A stretch of DNA of 57,491 nt from Moritella sp. JT01. Its GTDB lineage: Bacteria > Pseudomonadota > Gammaproteobacteria > Enterobacterales > Moritellaceae. Under the pieces are notes generated by a model, which made no database searches, was not told where the DNA came from, and worked only from the letters and a program-made list of their open reading frames with translations. The stretch covers positions 1 through 57,491 of the forward strand of contig NZ_LOCN01000013.1 in NCBI RefSeq assembly GCF_001574435.1, in the 5' to 3' direction. Positions 35,774-45,974 of this stretch are shown here, in pieces. The first letter of the stretch is position 1, and each line of letters begins with the position of its first letter. Position numbers and translations under genes: made by a program.

Positions 35774-37000
35774 ATGAAAAAAGCATTTATAATGCTACCG
35801 CTGGCCGTTGCCTGTGCTTCGCAATTTGCGATTGCGGCAACAACGGATGCACAGCGTCTTGCCCAGCTCGAACAAGAACTTGCGATCTTACAAGAGGCGA
35901 GTACTTATGATTCGTTATCTGACCGCATGTCTATTAATGGTTTCTTCACTGGCCAAATGGGTGTTGCGAATAATGATGCGGGTTACGGTAACCGTCCTGG
36001 TGTAGAAGGTTACACTTCGGATCCTAATTTCTCGTTAGGCAGTAAGCTTGGTTTACAAGGTACGTTTTCGCTAACAGAGCAAACTAAAATTGTGGGCCAA
36101 CTTGTTTCGCGCGGAGCTGATGATTGGACACCTGAGATGGAATGGGCTTTTTTAAGCCATGAATTTGATAACGGTTTCACTACGCGTATCGGTCGTTTAC
36201 GTGTGCCACTGTACATGTATTCAGATTACCTAGAAGTAGGCTATGCACAACCTTGGGCTAATCCACCGGCTGATGTTTACTCAATTGTTCCAGTAAGCTC
36301 GTATGACGGTATCGATATTATTTATGATACTGACCTAGGTGATGCAAGTTTATCATTACAAGCGAGTTATGGTCATGATACCGATGATGCTGAGCATAAC
36401 CCATTAGGTGTGGATGTTAAGTTTGATAATACGATCGGTTTTTCTGCGACGCTTTCTTATGAAGAGTGGGTATTCCGTGGTACTTATTTCCAAAGTGAGT
36501 TGAAATCCGGGTTAATAAAACCTGTTGATCATGATGGTGATCCATCAACACCTAATGTTGGTTCTTTAAGTTCATTACAAAGCTTTGAAGATGAGAAAGC
36601 GCAATTTGCGGGTGTTGGGATTAGCTATGATAACGGTTCATTGTTAGCAATTTCTGAATATACGCTATCTAAAGTAGAAGGCGGTTACTCGGATACCGAA
36701 TCAGCTTATATCACATTAGGTTATCGCATTGATGCGTTTACCCCTTATGTTAATTATTCGTTCTTGAAAACAACGGACAATGAAGATAGGGAAGGAGACG
36801 TTCATGCTGAAACAGCCCTTAATTGGGAACGCACGACTTACAGCGTAGGTAGCCGTTACGACATCAACTCGAACTTAGCGTTAAAATTAGATGTGACTTA
36901 TGCAACTGATTTTGGTGATACTGATGGTGCATTACCTCATAGTATTGATAATCATGAAGACACTATCGTTTACACCGTATCATTTGATGCAGTATTTTAA
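35774..37000 (+). CDS. Outer-membrane porin-like protein, copy 2
   Basis: A 408-residue porin-like barrel, a close paralogue of the 33807 gene along its whole length: same signal peptide style (MKKAFIMLPLAVACASQFAIA), same coiled segment (RLAQLEQELAILQE), same strands and final VSFDAVF. It has extra loop residues (for example NRPGVEGYTSD and LIKPVDHDGDPSTPNV), where exposed loops would diverge. Start ATG 35774 has AAGGAG upstream; an ATG 33 nt earlier (35741) lacks one. A CRP site and its own promoter region separate it from copy 1. A phosphate-binding-like gene follows, as after copy 1. Confidence 0.84.
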   Translation: MKKAFIMLPLAVACASQFAIAATTDAQRLAQLEQELAILQEASTYDSLSDRMSINGFFTGQMGVANNDAGYGNRPGVEGYTSDPNFSLGSKLGLQGTFSLTEQTKIVGQLVSRGADDWTPEMEWAFLSHEFDNGFTTRIGRLRVPLYMYSDYLEVGYAQPWANPPADVYSIVPVSSYDGIDIIYDTDLGDASLSLQASYGHDTDDAEHNPLGVDVKFDNTIGFSATLSYEEWVFRGTYFQSELKSGLIKPVDHDGDPSTPNVGSLSSLQSFEDEKAQFAGVGISYDNGSLLAISEYTLSKVEGGYSDTESAYITLGYRIDAFTPYVNYSFLKTTDNEDREGDVHAETALNWERTTYSVGSRYDINSNLALKLDVTYATDFGDTDGALPHSIDNHEDTIVYTVSFDAVF

Positions 37001-37011
37001 GGAGAACTTTG

Positions 37012-37425
37012 ATGAAATTATTAGCTAAAGTTGCCTTAACAGCAGCATTGATATCTGGCGTAGCACAAGCGGGTGTTGTGGTTATTGCTAACCCAACTGG
37101 TCCTGACTCGTTATCGAAATCACAAGTATCTAAATTATATTTAGGTAAGTCGAAAAAATTACCAAACGGCGCAAAAGCTGAAGTGATTGAGCAAGCGACA
37201 GGTAGTTTTATCCGCGGTGAATTTCACGCCAGTGTTACAGGTAAGAGTGATTCACAGTTACAAGCTTATTGGTCACGTTTAATATTTACTGGTAAAGGCA
37301 AGCCGCCGAAGACAATTGGCTCATCAGCACTGATCAAAAGCCAAGTGGCATCACGTGCTAATGCAATTGCTTATATCGATTCGTCAGAAGTCGATGACTC
37401 AGTAAAAGTGGTCTTTACACCGTAA
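37012..37425 (+). CDS. Short periplasmic phosphate-binding-like protein, copy 2
   Basis: A 137-residue paralogue of the 35003 protein (signal peptide ending VAQA-GVV; NPTGPDSLSKSQVSKLYLGKSKKLPNG; QLQAYWSRLIFTGKGKPPKTIGSSALIKSQVA). Same length and domain; many substitutions in the middle (VIEQATGSFIRGEF in place of VFERANGSAERQAF). It begins 11 nt after the porin stop with AAGGAG before the ATG. The pair duplicates the first module, showing that porin and binding protein were copied together. Confidence 0.72.
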   Translation: MKLLAKVALTAALISGVAQAGVVVIANPTGPDSLSKSQVSKLYLGKSKKLPNGAKAEVIEQATGSFIRGEFHASVTGKSDSQLQAYWSRLIFTGKGKPPKTIGSSALIKSQVASRANAIAYIDSSEVDDSVKVVFTP

Positions 37426-37469
37426 TATTAGTGTATTGCTAAATTATCGGTTTGGCATATTTTTACGAT

Positions 37470-37500
37470 AAAACCTCCGCTTAATACGGAGGTTTTTTTA
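37470..37500. terminator. Bidirectional terminator between binding protein and PBP2 gene
   Basis: AAAACCTCCG and CGGAGGTTTT form a 10-bp stem around CTTAATA, followed by T residues on the plus strand and preceded by A residues, so it also works for the convergent PBP2 gene. Confidence 0.9.
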
Positions 37501-37501
37501 T

Positions 37502-39430
37502 TCAACTTGTTTTATGCCCAAGTGTAGATTGCGGATCCAGTGTCGGTTTAATTAACACATAATCCATTATCTTTCTGACCATTGGCGCAGCATGTCTTCC
37601 CCAGCCGCCATTTTCTAAAACCGCGGTAACTAATACTCTAGGTGATTTTAGTGGCGCAAATGCAGTAAATAATGCATGGTCTCTCAAACGTTCCGTTAAT
37701 TCCTCTGCATTATAATTCTCTCCATGAGCAAGACCAAATACCTGACTTGTACCTGATTTTCCCGCTGCGTCATATGAAATATGACTAAACGCTCGCCGAC
37801 CGGTACCTGTCACAAGTACACGTCGCATCCCTTCTTGCACAATATTCCATGTTTCTTGTTTTACACTGTCCATTTTAGAAAAATCATTGAATACAATATC
37901 GGTTTCAACATCGTTTTCAATAATACTTCTGACGATATGGGGTCTATGTACCAAGCCTTTATTGGCTATAACGGATGTCGCTTTGGCAATTTGTAATGGT
38001 GTTGCCGTCCAATAGCCTTGCCCAATGCCAATCGGGATAGTATCGCCTTGATACCAAGATTGATGGTAATGAGCACGTTTCCATTCTCTGGTCGGCATAT
38101 TCGCGCGGCTATCTTCTTTAATATCAATCCCTGAGGGTAGCCCATAGCCAAATTTATTCATCCAGACCGATAATCGGTCAATGCCCATGTCAAAGGCGAT
38201 TGGGTAAAAGTAGGTGTTCACCGATTTCTCTATCGCTTTGTAAATATCAACCTCACCAAACCCCCTGCGCACATCATCACGCCACTTTCGACTCTTCGTA
38301 TTGGGGATCCGCCACCAACCTGAGTCATTTCTTGTTGTATTTGGTGTAATTACCCCTTCGGTTAAGGCTGCTGCTGCAATCATAGGTTTAGCAGTAGAAC
38401 CGGGCGAGTAAGCGCCTAAAGTAACGCGATTGAATAAAGGTTTATCGGGGTCAGATAACAGGGCTTTATACCTTGCAGATGAAATACCATGAACAAACCA
38501 ATTTGGATCATAGCTTGGACTTGATACCATCGCGAGAATTGAATCATCTCTCGGATCTAATACCACTAAGGCACCACGTTTATGCTTCAGAATTAGTTTT
38601 CCTGTTGCTGGGTCAATCTTTTTCTCGGTAAGTAATTTATTTGCATATAGCTGCAGGTTAATATCAATATTCAGTTTTATATCTTTACCCGGAATTGGCG
38701 GTACTGTCTCTAATGTCCGTATTACTCTGCCTTGGCTATTAACTTCGACTTTAGCAAAGCCTGATTGACCATGAAGAATATCTTCATAAGACCGTTCAAT
38801 ACCCAATTTACCGATCGTTCTCGTCGCTTTATACTGCTTATATTTATGTTGTTGCTTTAATCGGTTTATATCCCGATCATTAATTTTTGCTACGTAGCCC
38901 AAAATATGCGTTAAATTTTCTCTATACGGGTAATAGCGTTCAAGAAAAGCATCAACGAACACGCCAGGATATTGATGTTGATGAACGGTAAACATTGCCA
39001 CTTGTTTTTCTGTTAACTGACCTGCAAACGTAATGGATTTAAAGTGCCTTGTTTGCTTCATCGATTGTTTAAATTCGATGATATCGTTATCACTCAACCC
39101 AAGCAGATTTTTTAATTTAATTAAGGTCGGTTCTATATCCTTTATTTTTTCAGGTATGATTTCAAGAGAATAAATAGGCACATTCTTCGCTAACAGCACA
39201 CCGTTACGATCGTAAATTAGCCCTCTGTTGGGCGCTATTGGCACGATCTTAATTCGGTTGTTATTCGCGCGACCAATATATCTTTGATAACCAGATACTT
39301 GTAAATGGTATAAATTGGCTAAGAGAGCAGCAGTCATTAGCAGTATCATAACAAAAGAAGCTGCCGTTCTGCGTGAAAAAAGTGCTAACTCTGCTTGATG
39401 GTTTGGGATTTCAATGCGTTTTTTTATCAC
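37502..39430 (-). CDS. mrdA: Penicillin-binding protein 2 (peptidoglycan transpeptidase), stand-alone copy
   Basis: A 642-residue class B PBP like E. coli PBP2 (633). One membrane anchor at about residues 23-45 is followed by the dimerisation domain (NRIKIVPIAPNRGLIYDRNG) and the transpeptidase domain: SPGSTAKP (active-site Ser-x-x-Lys), SVNTYFYPIAFDMG (Ser-x-Asn) and GKSGTSQVF (Lys-Ser-Gly). In E. coli the first and second motifs read PPGSTVKP and SCDTYF, so this copy differs. PBP2 crosslinks peptidoglycan for rod elongation, normally beside rodA in an mrd operon. Here no rodA, rlmH or mltB is adjacent, suggesting a second paralogue. Confidence 0.85.
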   Translation of the reverse strand: MIKKRIEIPNHQAELALFSRRTAASFVMILLMTAALLANLYHLQVSGYQRYIGRANNNRIKIVPIAPNRGLIYDRNGVLLAKNVPIYSLEIIPEKIKDIEPTLIKLKNLLGLSDNDIIEFKQSMKQTRHFKSITFAGQLTEKQVAMFTVHQHQYPGVFVDAFLERYYPYRENLTHILGYVAKINDRDINRLKQQHKYKQYKATRTIGKLGIERSYEDILHGQSGFAKVEVNSQGRVIRTLETVPPIPGKDIKLNIDINLQLYANKLLTEKKIDPATGKLILKHKRGALVVLDPRDDSILAMVSSPSYDPNWFVHGISSARYKALLSDPDKPLFNRVTLGAYSPGSTAKPMIAAAALTEGVITPNTTRNDSGWWRIPNTKSRKWRDDVRRGFGEVDIYKAIEKSVNTYFYPIAFDMGIDRLSVWMNKFGYGLPSGIDIKEDSRANMPTREWKRAHYHQSWYQGDTIPIGIGQGYWTATPLQIAKATSVIANKGLVHRPHIVRSIIENDVETDIVFNDFSKMDSVKQETWNIVQEGMRRVLVTGTGRRAFSHISYDAAGKSGTSQVFGLAHGENYNAEELTERLRDHALFTAFAPLKSPRVLVTAVLENGGWGRHAAPMVRKIMDYVLIKPTLDPQSTLGHKTS

Positions 39431-39741
39431 AATTACTCTTACTCTAATACATTATGCAACACACCAAATCATTTATGTCTGTATTTGGATAATGTGAAAC
39501 AATATAAATCTGAGGTATAGACAATATTGTTTTACTTAAGTGCCGTCACAGATATAAAGAGTTCTAATAATACTCTCAAGCTACGCTATTACCAGTATTT
39601 ATCCACGGCATTATGACCTTTACTTTAGTGCTGCCGTGTTATGTAGCCCTATGTTTAGCATTTTTTTTGGGTATAATTTAATGGCATGAATATTAAAACC
39701 AGAGTATTCTTTCATACATCATAACTAAAGAGATTAACCTA

Positions 39742-40104
39742 GTGGATTTTGAAAAAGAATTTGCCGAGCTGAAAGTAGAAGCTGAAGAGATCATTGATAA
39801 CTTATTAGAAGATGGCAGTGATCCTGATGCTGTGTATTCAATTGAGCATCACTTTGCTGGGGATGATTTTGCACAGTTAGAAAAAGCCGCTATTGCAGCA
39901 TTTAAACTGGGCTACGATGTATCAGATCCAGAAGAAGTTGAACTTGAAGACGGACAAACAGTATTCGCATTCGATTGTATTGTTGAAACTGAACTTGATA
40001 TCGATACAATTACCCGTGATATCGAAGCACTACTTAAAATGTCTATCGAACAAGATGTTACTTATGATGGTTGGGGTACTCACTTCGAAGACGACGCATC
40101 ATAG
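39742..40104 (+). CDS. rraB: Regulator of ribonuclease E activity B
   Basis: A 120-residue acidic protein collinear with E. coli RraB: IIDNLLEDGSDPDAVYSIEHHFAGDDFAQLEKAAIAAFKLGYDVSDPEEVELEDG and the ending DVTYDGWGTHFEDD. E. coli RraB (138 residues) has a longer acidic tail, shorter here. RraB binds the C-terminal region of RNase E and inhibits cleavage of certain RNAs. The start is a GTG; I see no in-frame ATG that keeps the N-terminus. The 310 nt before it hold no other gene, only AT-rich promoter-like sequence. Confidence 0.88.
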   Translation: MDFEKEFAELKVEAEEIIDNLLEDGSDPDAVYSIEHHFAGDDFAQLEKAAIAAFKLGYDVSDPEEVELEDGQTVFAFDCIVETELDIDTITRDIEALLKMSIEQDVTYDGWGTHFEDDAS

Positions 40105-40112
40105 TATTTACA

Positions 40113-42230
40113 TCATAGTACTGGCATAGACAGCGTTGTGTCTGTGTGTTGTAGATAAGTCATATTATTGTGTGTGGCATGATGTTTTTTGTACCATAGA
40201 CAAAATGTGTCGCTCGGTAACGGGCGACTAAATAAATACCCCTGAAGTTGATCACATTGTTGTGCTTGTAGCCATTCCATTTGTGATTGTTCTTCGATCC
40301 CTTCTGCTGTTACTGTAATGTTTAATTCTCTTGCCAAACTGATCACAGAGCGTGTTATTGCTGTTGTCGTTTTATCGATTTCTAATTCATCGATGAAGGA
40401 TTTATCTATTTTTATTTTATGTGCTGGCATATTTTTTAGATAAGACAATGAACAATAACCTGTACCAAAATCATCAATAGAAAGACGCACGCCAAGTTTT
40501 ATTAATTCTTCTAGCATTTGGTCTGCGGTCTTGTTTGATTCCATTAAGGCGCTTTCAGTGACTTCTATTTCGAGTCTGTGTGCTGGTATCTGGTAATAGT
40601 CGATACAGTGTTTAATTTTATTGATCAGTTGTGGGTCGTTAAATTGAATCGGTGACAAGTTGACCGCCATAAAGATATCGATATCGTGGGCGCGCCATTG
40701 GGCCAATTGTTGACAGGCTTTTTCTAATACGAGCTCACCAAGCTGTCCAATTAAGTTGTTTTTTTCGGCAAGTGCAATGAATTTAATCGGCATTATCAGC
40801 CCTTGTTCAGGATGATGCCAACGCGAAAGCGCTTCAACACCCAATACTACTTTCGTTTTACTATCAATAATGGGTTGGTAATATAAGTCGATATTCTTCT
40901 TTTGTATGGCGTATTTTAAGTCTTCTGTCAGTCGTCTTTCTGCGTCGGCATGCGCTTCTAAGACGGGATCAAACAAACTGTAGCTCTGTTCAGGGTGTTT
41001 ACGTGAACGCTGTAAGGCTTGTTCACTGCAAGTCAGCAGTTGTTTGGTATTTTGAATACTATCGGGGTAATTGGCTGCGCCAATACAAATAGCCAGATCA
41101 ATCACATGTCCTTGAATCGCAATTTTTTTGTTAAGCTTATTCGTTAATGTATTACATAAATCATCAAGTTGTTGAGAGGAACTGACTTGGTCACTGAGAA
41201 TCGAAAAGCGATCACCTTGAATTCGCGCTAAGTGAGCATGTTCAGGTGCTATTTTTTTAATGGCCTCGCCGACATAAAAAAGTACTTGATCCCCAATGTC
41301 GGTACCATGATGGCTGTTTATATACCCCATCTTTTTGATATCGATGAGTAGTATACCCCACTTAGAATCGGGTTTTATTTTATCAAGTTTTTTCAGGAAT
41401 GTGGTGCGATTTAATAGGTTTGTTAGTTGGTCGTGTTTTGTTAATGCATCAATTTTTTGTAAGGTTATACGGCGTTCTTTAAGGTCGCGAGATATACTGA
41501 CCGTCCCGACTAATTCATTATTCTTAATGACTGGGTGCTTATGTACATCCACGTATACGTCTCGGCCTTCGAGCGTGAATTCCATCTTGTAGTTGGCACT
41601 TTTATAATTTGATTTAAGCTGGCTATCATAACTGATACTTATTTTAGCTGTTGTTTCAGGTAATAATTGTTCAATGGTTTTACCAATCACATCTGCTTTT
41701 TTCTTGTTGGCCAACTTAAGCGCTGCACGGTTGCATTCGACCACTCGTCCTTGCATGTCTTTATATATGACAAAATCAGGCAGGGCATCAAAAATAGAAT
41801 TAAGTAATGCGGTTTTTTCTTGTAGCTTCTGCTCGGAGCGAAATTTACTGGAGACATCCACGGCGATGCCAAGTAAGCCAGTGATTTTACCTGCTTTGTT
41901 GTTAAGGGGGATCTTGGTTATTTCATATTGACCATCGCCGTATATGGTTTCCATTGTCATTTTTTTTGCAATGACACTACGGCCGTATTTTAACGCTTGC
42001 TGGTCGGTTTGATAGAGTTCGTCGTTGGGGAGTTTTTTTTCTTTGAATGCAGGTTTTAGCTGAGCGTCTGTTTTCCCAATAATAAATTGTTCAGAAGGCA
42101 GATCGAATAACTCTAGGCAGTGCTTATTGCAGCCGAGATATTGGCCATGTATGTCTTTCCAGAATATACCTATGGGTAAATGCTGAATAGCGGCAATTAA
42201 TACGTGATTCAGCGGATCCTTGTTGCCCAT
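40113..42230 (-). CDS. PAS-PAS-GGDEF-EAL cyclic-di-GMP signalling protein
   Basis: A 705-residue soluble protein. Two PAS sensor domains cover about residues 10-130 and 145-255 (FWKDIHGQYLGCNKHCLELF; VIYKDMQGRVVECNRAALKL). A GGDEF domain follows with the active motif degenerated to QGDRF, so cyclase activity is unlikely. The EAL domain keeps the catalytic set: VEALSRW, VNLSPIQF, EVTESALM, IDDFGTGY, KIKIDKSF, AEGIE and LQGYLFSRP. It is therefore probably a cyclic-di-GMP phosphodiesterase, with GGDEF regulatory. No membrane helices. It is convergent with rraB, leaving 8 nt between them. Confidence 0.9.
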   Translation of the reverse strand: MGNKDPLNHVLIAAIQHLPIGIFWKDIHGQYLGCNKHCLELFDLPSEQFIIGKTDAQLKPAFKEKKLPNDELYQTDQQALKYGRSVIAKKMTMETIYGDGQYEITKIPLNNKAGKITGLLGIAVDVSSKFRSEQKLQEKTALLNSIFDALPDFVIYKDMQGRVVECNRAALKLANKKKADVIGKTIEQLLPETTAKISISYDSQLKSNYKSANYKMEFTLEGRDVYVDVHKHPVIKNNELVGTVSISRDLKERRITLQKIDALTKHDQLTNLLNRTTFLKKLDKIKPDSKWGILLIDIKKMGYINSHHGTDIGDQVLFYVGEAIKKIAPEHAHLARIQGDRFSILSDQVSSSQQLDDLCNTLTNKLNKKIAIQGHVIDLAICIGAANYPDSIQNTKQLLTCSEQALQRSRKHPEQSYSLFDPVLEAHADAERRLTEDLKYAIQKKNIDLYYQPIIDSKTKVVLGVEALSRWHHPEQGLIMPIKFIALAEKNNLIGQLGELVLEKACQQLAQWRAHDIDIFMAVNLSPIQFNDPQLINKIKHCIDYYQIPAHRLEIEVTESALMESNKTADQMLEELIKLGVRLSIDDFGTGYCSLSYLKNMPAHKIKIDKSFIDELEIDKTTTAITRSVISLARELNITVTAEGIEEQSQMEWLQAQQCDQLQGYLFSRPLPSDTFCLWYKKHHATHNNMTYLQHTDTTLSMPVL

Positions 42231-42410
42231 AATCTATCACTCCATTCCTTGGTGTCGACATTTATAGTTAAGCGATGTTGTCTTCCATAACCATAACTCA
42301 CTGTTATTAACAAAGATGTTACATTGTATGTCGAGGGATGGAAATGTTTTTGCGGGAAAGGTATAGGTAATTGTGACGTTGATTTAGTATTTAGCGGAAT
42401 CTAAAAATAA

Positions 42411-42444
42411 TAAAGGGAAGGCTGAGTGTTCAACCTTCCCTTTG
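42411..42444 (-). terminator. Terminator of valS
   Basis: AAAGGGAAGG and CCTTCCCTTT pair across a 12-nt loop. On the minus strand it is followed by ATTATTTTT, so it ends the holC-valS transcript. Confidence 0.75.
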
Positions 42445-42466
42445 TAGGTAAGTACGATATTAACGA

Positions 42467-45328
42467 TTAGATCGATTCAATTCGTGCTTTTTGTGCTTTA
42501 AATTTAGCAATCGTATTTTCAAATTCAGCTTGTTTCTCACGTTCTTTCGCGATAACAGCTTCTGGCGCTTTACCAACGAATTTTTCGTTGTTTAGTTTGC
42601 CTGCAACACGGTCTAAGTCTTTTTGTACTTTTTCCATTTGCTTGTTGATACGCGCAATTTCAGCATCTTTATCGATTAGACCAGCCATTGGAATTAAGAT
42701 TTCCATGTTGCCTAATAGTGATGTTGCTGAGATTGGTGCTTCTTCATTTTCGCTAAGTAATGTGATTGCTTCTAGTTTTGCTAGTGAGCTAAGGAACTGT
42801 TGGTTTTCGTCTAGGCGACGTTGTTCTTCAGTGCCTACATTTTTAAGCAAAATTGAGATTGGCTTGCTTGGGCTGATGTCCATTTCGCCACGGATGTTAC
42901 GGATAGCGATAATGAATTGTTTAACCCATTCTAGATCTTGCATTGATTGTGCATCAACTTTAGCCGCATCATATTCAGGGAATGCCTGTAGCATGATTGT
43001 TGCGCCTTCAGTGTGCTTACCTGCAAGTGGTGCAACACGCTGCCAGATCTCTTCAGTGATGAATGGCATGATTGGGTGCATTAAACGTTGTAACTCTTCT
43101 AGAATTGTTACTAGCGTATGACGCGTAGCACGCAGTTGTGCTTCTGTGCCGTGTGCGAATACGGGTTTAGTCAATTCTAAGTACCAATCACAGAATTGGT
43201 TCCAAGTGAATTCGTAAGCAATGTTTGCAGCAAGATCGAGACGGTAAGTATCAATTGCTTCACGGTATGTTTTGATGGTTTCTTGGAATTGACCTTGGAT
43301 CCAACGATCAGCTAGGCTGAATTCCATGTCGCCGCCATTTTGGCCACAATCATGTTCTTCTGTGTTCATTAATACGTAACGGCTTGCGTTCCATAGTTTG
43401 TTACAGAAGTTACGGTAACCATCAAGACGTTTCATGTCCCAGTTAATGTCACGACCAGTTGATGCCATTGCTGCTAATGTGAAACGTAGTGCGTCAGTAC
43501 CATGAGCTTCGATACCACCTTCAAATTCTTTACGCGTGGCTTTTTCGATCTTCTGCGCAAGTTTTGGCTGCATCATGTTGCCAGTACGCTTTTTAACTAG
43601 CGACTCAAGGTCGATACCGTCGATCATGTCGAGTGGATCAAGTACGTTACCTTTTGATTTTGACATTTTATCGCCAGCTTCATCACGTACTAAACCAGTC
43701 ACATAAACCGTTTTGAATGGTACTTGTGGTTTGCCGTTTTCATCTTTGATGAAGTGCATAGTCATCATGATCATACGTGCAACCCAGAAGAAGATGATGT
43801 CGAAACCCGTTACCAGAACATCACTTGGGTGGAACACTTTAAGATCTTGCGTTTGCTGTGGCCAGCCTTGCGTTGAGAATGTCCAAAGCGCAGATGAGAA
43901 CCAAGTATCAAGCACATCATTGTCCTGACGTAATTCGACTTCAGGACCAAAATCGTTTTCTGCACGTACTTCAGCTTCATCACGACCGACGAATACATTA
44001 CCTTCGTTGTCGTACCAAGCTGGAATACGATGTCCCCACCAAAGTTGACGCGAGATACACCAGTCTTGTACGTCGTTCATCCACGAGAAGTACATGTTTT
44101 CGTATTGTTTTGGTACGAATTGGATTTCGCCGTCTTTTACTGCGTCAGTGGCTACTTTCGCCATTGGACCAACACTTACATACCATTGGTCTGTTAGTAG
44201 TGGCTCAATTACCACGCCACTACGATCACCGTAAGGTACTTGCAGAGTATGTGGTTCAATTTTGTCTAATAAACCAAGTTCTTCAAACTTAGCCACGATA
44301 GCTTTACGTGCAGCAAAACGTTCCAGGCCTTGGTATTCAGCAGGGATCACGAAAGTTAGTTCGGTGTTTTCTGTGCCGTCTGAGTTGATGATTTCCGCTT
44401 CTTCACGGATATCAGCGTTTTCAGTTAGGATGTTGAACATCACTAGGTTGTTACGCTTACCAACTTCGTAATCGTTAAAGTCATGCGCTGGTGTGATCTT
44501 CACACAACCAGAACCTTTTTCCATATCAGCGTAATCATCAGCCACGATCTTGATGCGACGACCAACGATAGGCAGAATAATTTCTTTACCTACAAGCGCT
44601 TGGTAGCGTTCGTCTTTCGGGTGTACTGCAACAGCAGAGTCACCTAGCATCGTTTCTGGACGTGTGGTTGCTACAATGATGTAATCTTTACCGTCAGCAG
44701 TTGTTGCGCCATCTGCTAGTGGGTAGCGGAAGTACCACATGCTGCCTTGTTTTTCTTTACTCTCAACTTCAAGATCAGAGATTGCAGTGTGGAATTTTGG
44801 ATCCCAGTTCACCAGGCGTTTGCCGCGGTAAATAAGGTCTTCTTTAAATAAACGTACGAATACTTCTTTTACTGCTTCAGACAGACCGTCATCCATTGTA
44901 AAACGTTCACGATCCCAATCTACCGATGTGCCTAAACGACGCATTTGGCGAGTGATTGTACCGCCTGACTCGTTTTTCCAATCCCAGATTTTTTCGATGA
45001 AAGCATCACGGCCATAATCGTGGCGTGTTTTACCTTCTTCAGCAGCAATCTTACGTTCAACAACCATTTGCGTTGCGATACCGGCGTGATCGGTACCCAC
45101 CTGCCATAACGTATTGTTACCTTGCATACGTTTATAACGCGTTAACGCATCCATGATTGTTTGTTGGAAGGCATGACCCATGTGCAGGCTACCAGTGACA
45201 TTTGGCGGTGGGATCATGATGCTGTATGCATCTTTAGTTAGATCGCCGTTTGGCTTGAAGTAACCTTGCTCTTCCCAGTTTTGGTAAAGCGCTTGCTCAA
45301 TGGCTTGGGGATTGTATATTTTTTCCAT
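42467..45328 (-). CDS. valS: Valine-tRNA ligase
   Basis: A 953-residue class I synthetase (E. coli 951). The HIGH motif appears as [16 protein letters not shown] near residue 40 and the KMSKS motif as [13 protein letters not shown] near residue 555. An editing (CP1) domain lies between ([18 protein letters not shown]). The C-terminal coiled coil is [24 protein letters not shown]. It charges tRNA-Val and edits Thr-tRNA-Val. It lies downstream of holC on the minus strand, as in E. coli. Confidence 0.97.
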   Translation of the reverse strand: MEKIYNPQAIEQALYQNWEEQGYFKPNGDLTKDAYSIMIPPPNVTGSLHMGHAFQQTIMDALTRYKRMQGNNTLWQVGTDHAGIATQMVVERKIAAEEGKTRHDYGRDAFIEKIWDWKNESGGTITRQMRRLGTSVDWDRERFTMDDGLSEAVKEVFVRLFKEDLIYRGKRLVNWDPKFHTAISDLEVESKEKQGSMWYFRYPLADGATTADGKDYIIVATTRPETMLGDSAVAVHPKDERYQALVGKEIILPIVGRRIKIVADDYADMEKGSGCVKITPAHDFNDYEVGKRNNLVMFNILTENADIREEAEIINSDGTENTELTFVIPAEYQGLERFAARKAIVAKFEELGLLDKIEPHTLQVPYGDRSGVVIEPLLTDQWYVSVGPMAKVATDAVKDGEIQFVPKQYENMYFSWMNDVQDWCISRQLWWGHRIPAWYDNEGNVFVGRDEAEVRAENDFGPEVELRQDNDVLDTWFSSALWTFSTQGWPQQTQDLKVFHPSDVLVTGFDIIFFWVARMIMMTMHFIKDENGKPQVPFKTVYVTGLVRDEAGDKMSKSKGNVLDPLDMIDGIDLESLVKKRTGNMMQPKLAQKIEKATRKEFEGGIEAHGTDALRFTLAAMASTGRDINWDMKRLDGYRNFCNKLWNASRYVLMNTEEHDCGQNGGDMEFSLADRWIQGQFQETIKTYREAIDTYRLDLAANIAYEFTWNQFCDWYLELTKPVFAHGTEAQLRATRHTLVTILEELQRLMHPIMPFITEEIWQRVAPLAGKHTEGATIMLQAFPEYDAAKVDAQSMQDLEWVKQFIIAIRNIRGEMDISPSKPISILLKNVGTEEQRRLDENQQFLSSLAKLEAITLLSENEEAPISATSLLGNMEILIPMAGLIDKDAEIARINKQMEKVQKDLDRVAGKLNNEKFVGKAPEAVIAKEREKQAEFENTIAKFKAQKARIESI

Positions 45329-45361
45329 AGGTCTGCTTTCTAATTCTCAATGGTTGATTGA

Positions 45362-45805
45362 TTATTCGGCGTTCACAGTTAACAGTTGTAACCCTGTTTG
45401 ACGATAATGTTTGTAACGCTCTCGAGCTTGTTGTTTTAGCTCGTCTGGATGCGGTACAAAATCGATAATCTGATTAAAGTTGACTGCAAATTGCGGTGTC
45501 TGGTCGTGTAGGTTGATTAGTACCTGATAGCGATGGCGAGGTGGTTGAAAACCGATTTCAACGGGCGCGCCATTACGTGGACCTTCACCTTGTAAATTAT
45601 GTGGTACAAAACTGCTCGCATCTAATTGCCAAAGGTATTCGTCAACCTGGTTGGCTGCCGATTCATCGTTGGTGTAAATATAGACGCGTTGTCCTTGCTG
45701 ATAAAACTCACCAGCCAGTTTACAGGCAAGTTCATGATGTCGGGGCATACTCGCCTCAACGTCATTCTTGGGGTCTTGCATGATATAAAAAGTGACTTTT
45801 TTCAT
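45362..45805 (-). CDS. holC: DNA polymerase III chi subunit
   Basis: A 147-residue protein, the exact length of E. coli HolC. SFVPHNLQGEGPRNGAPVEIGF, VLINLHDQTPQFAVNFNQIIDFVP and KQQARERYKHYRQTGLQL match the family. Chi links the clamp loader (through psi) to single-stranded-DNA-binding protein. I use the ATG giving MKKVTFYIMQ; an upstream GTG-type extension would not align. It precedes valS by 33 nt; the usual pepA partner is present but lies farther upstream, separated by an EthD-like gene. Confidence 0.93.
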   Translation of the reverse strand: MKKVTFYIMQDPKNDVEASMPRHHELACKLAGEFYQQGQRVYIYTNDESAANQVDEYLWQLDASSFVPHNLQGEGPRNGAPVEIGFQPPRHRYQVLINLHDQTPQFAVNFNQIIDFVPHPDELKQQARERYKHYRQTGLQLLTVNAE

Positions 45806-45974
45806 CTGTAGTTTTGCGCCAATGACTGAGTCATTTACCAATTATAAATATAACAGCACATAGTATCACAAAGGATAGTGATGAAAAATAGAGTTGTCGG
45901 CGGGAATACTGTGTTTTGTGTTATTTACGGGAATTAATACTAAACCAAGTCTGTTCCTTGTGTTGAGGGAGACG

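Noticed and set aside
39596-39612. DnaA box or replication origin near TTATCCACG
   Set aside because: A single imperfect box without AT-rich repeats or dnaA/dnaN neighbours does not make an origin.
42588-43121. 177-codon plus-strand ORF opposite valS
   Set aside because: It lies entirely within a conserved synthetase gene and has no recognisable domain or ribosome site.
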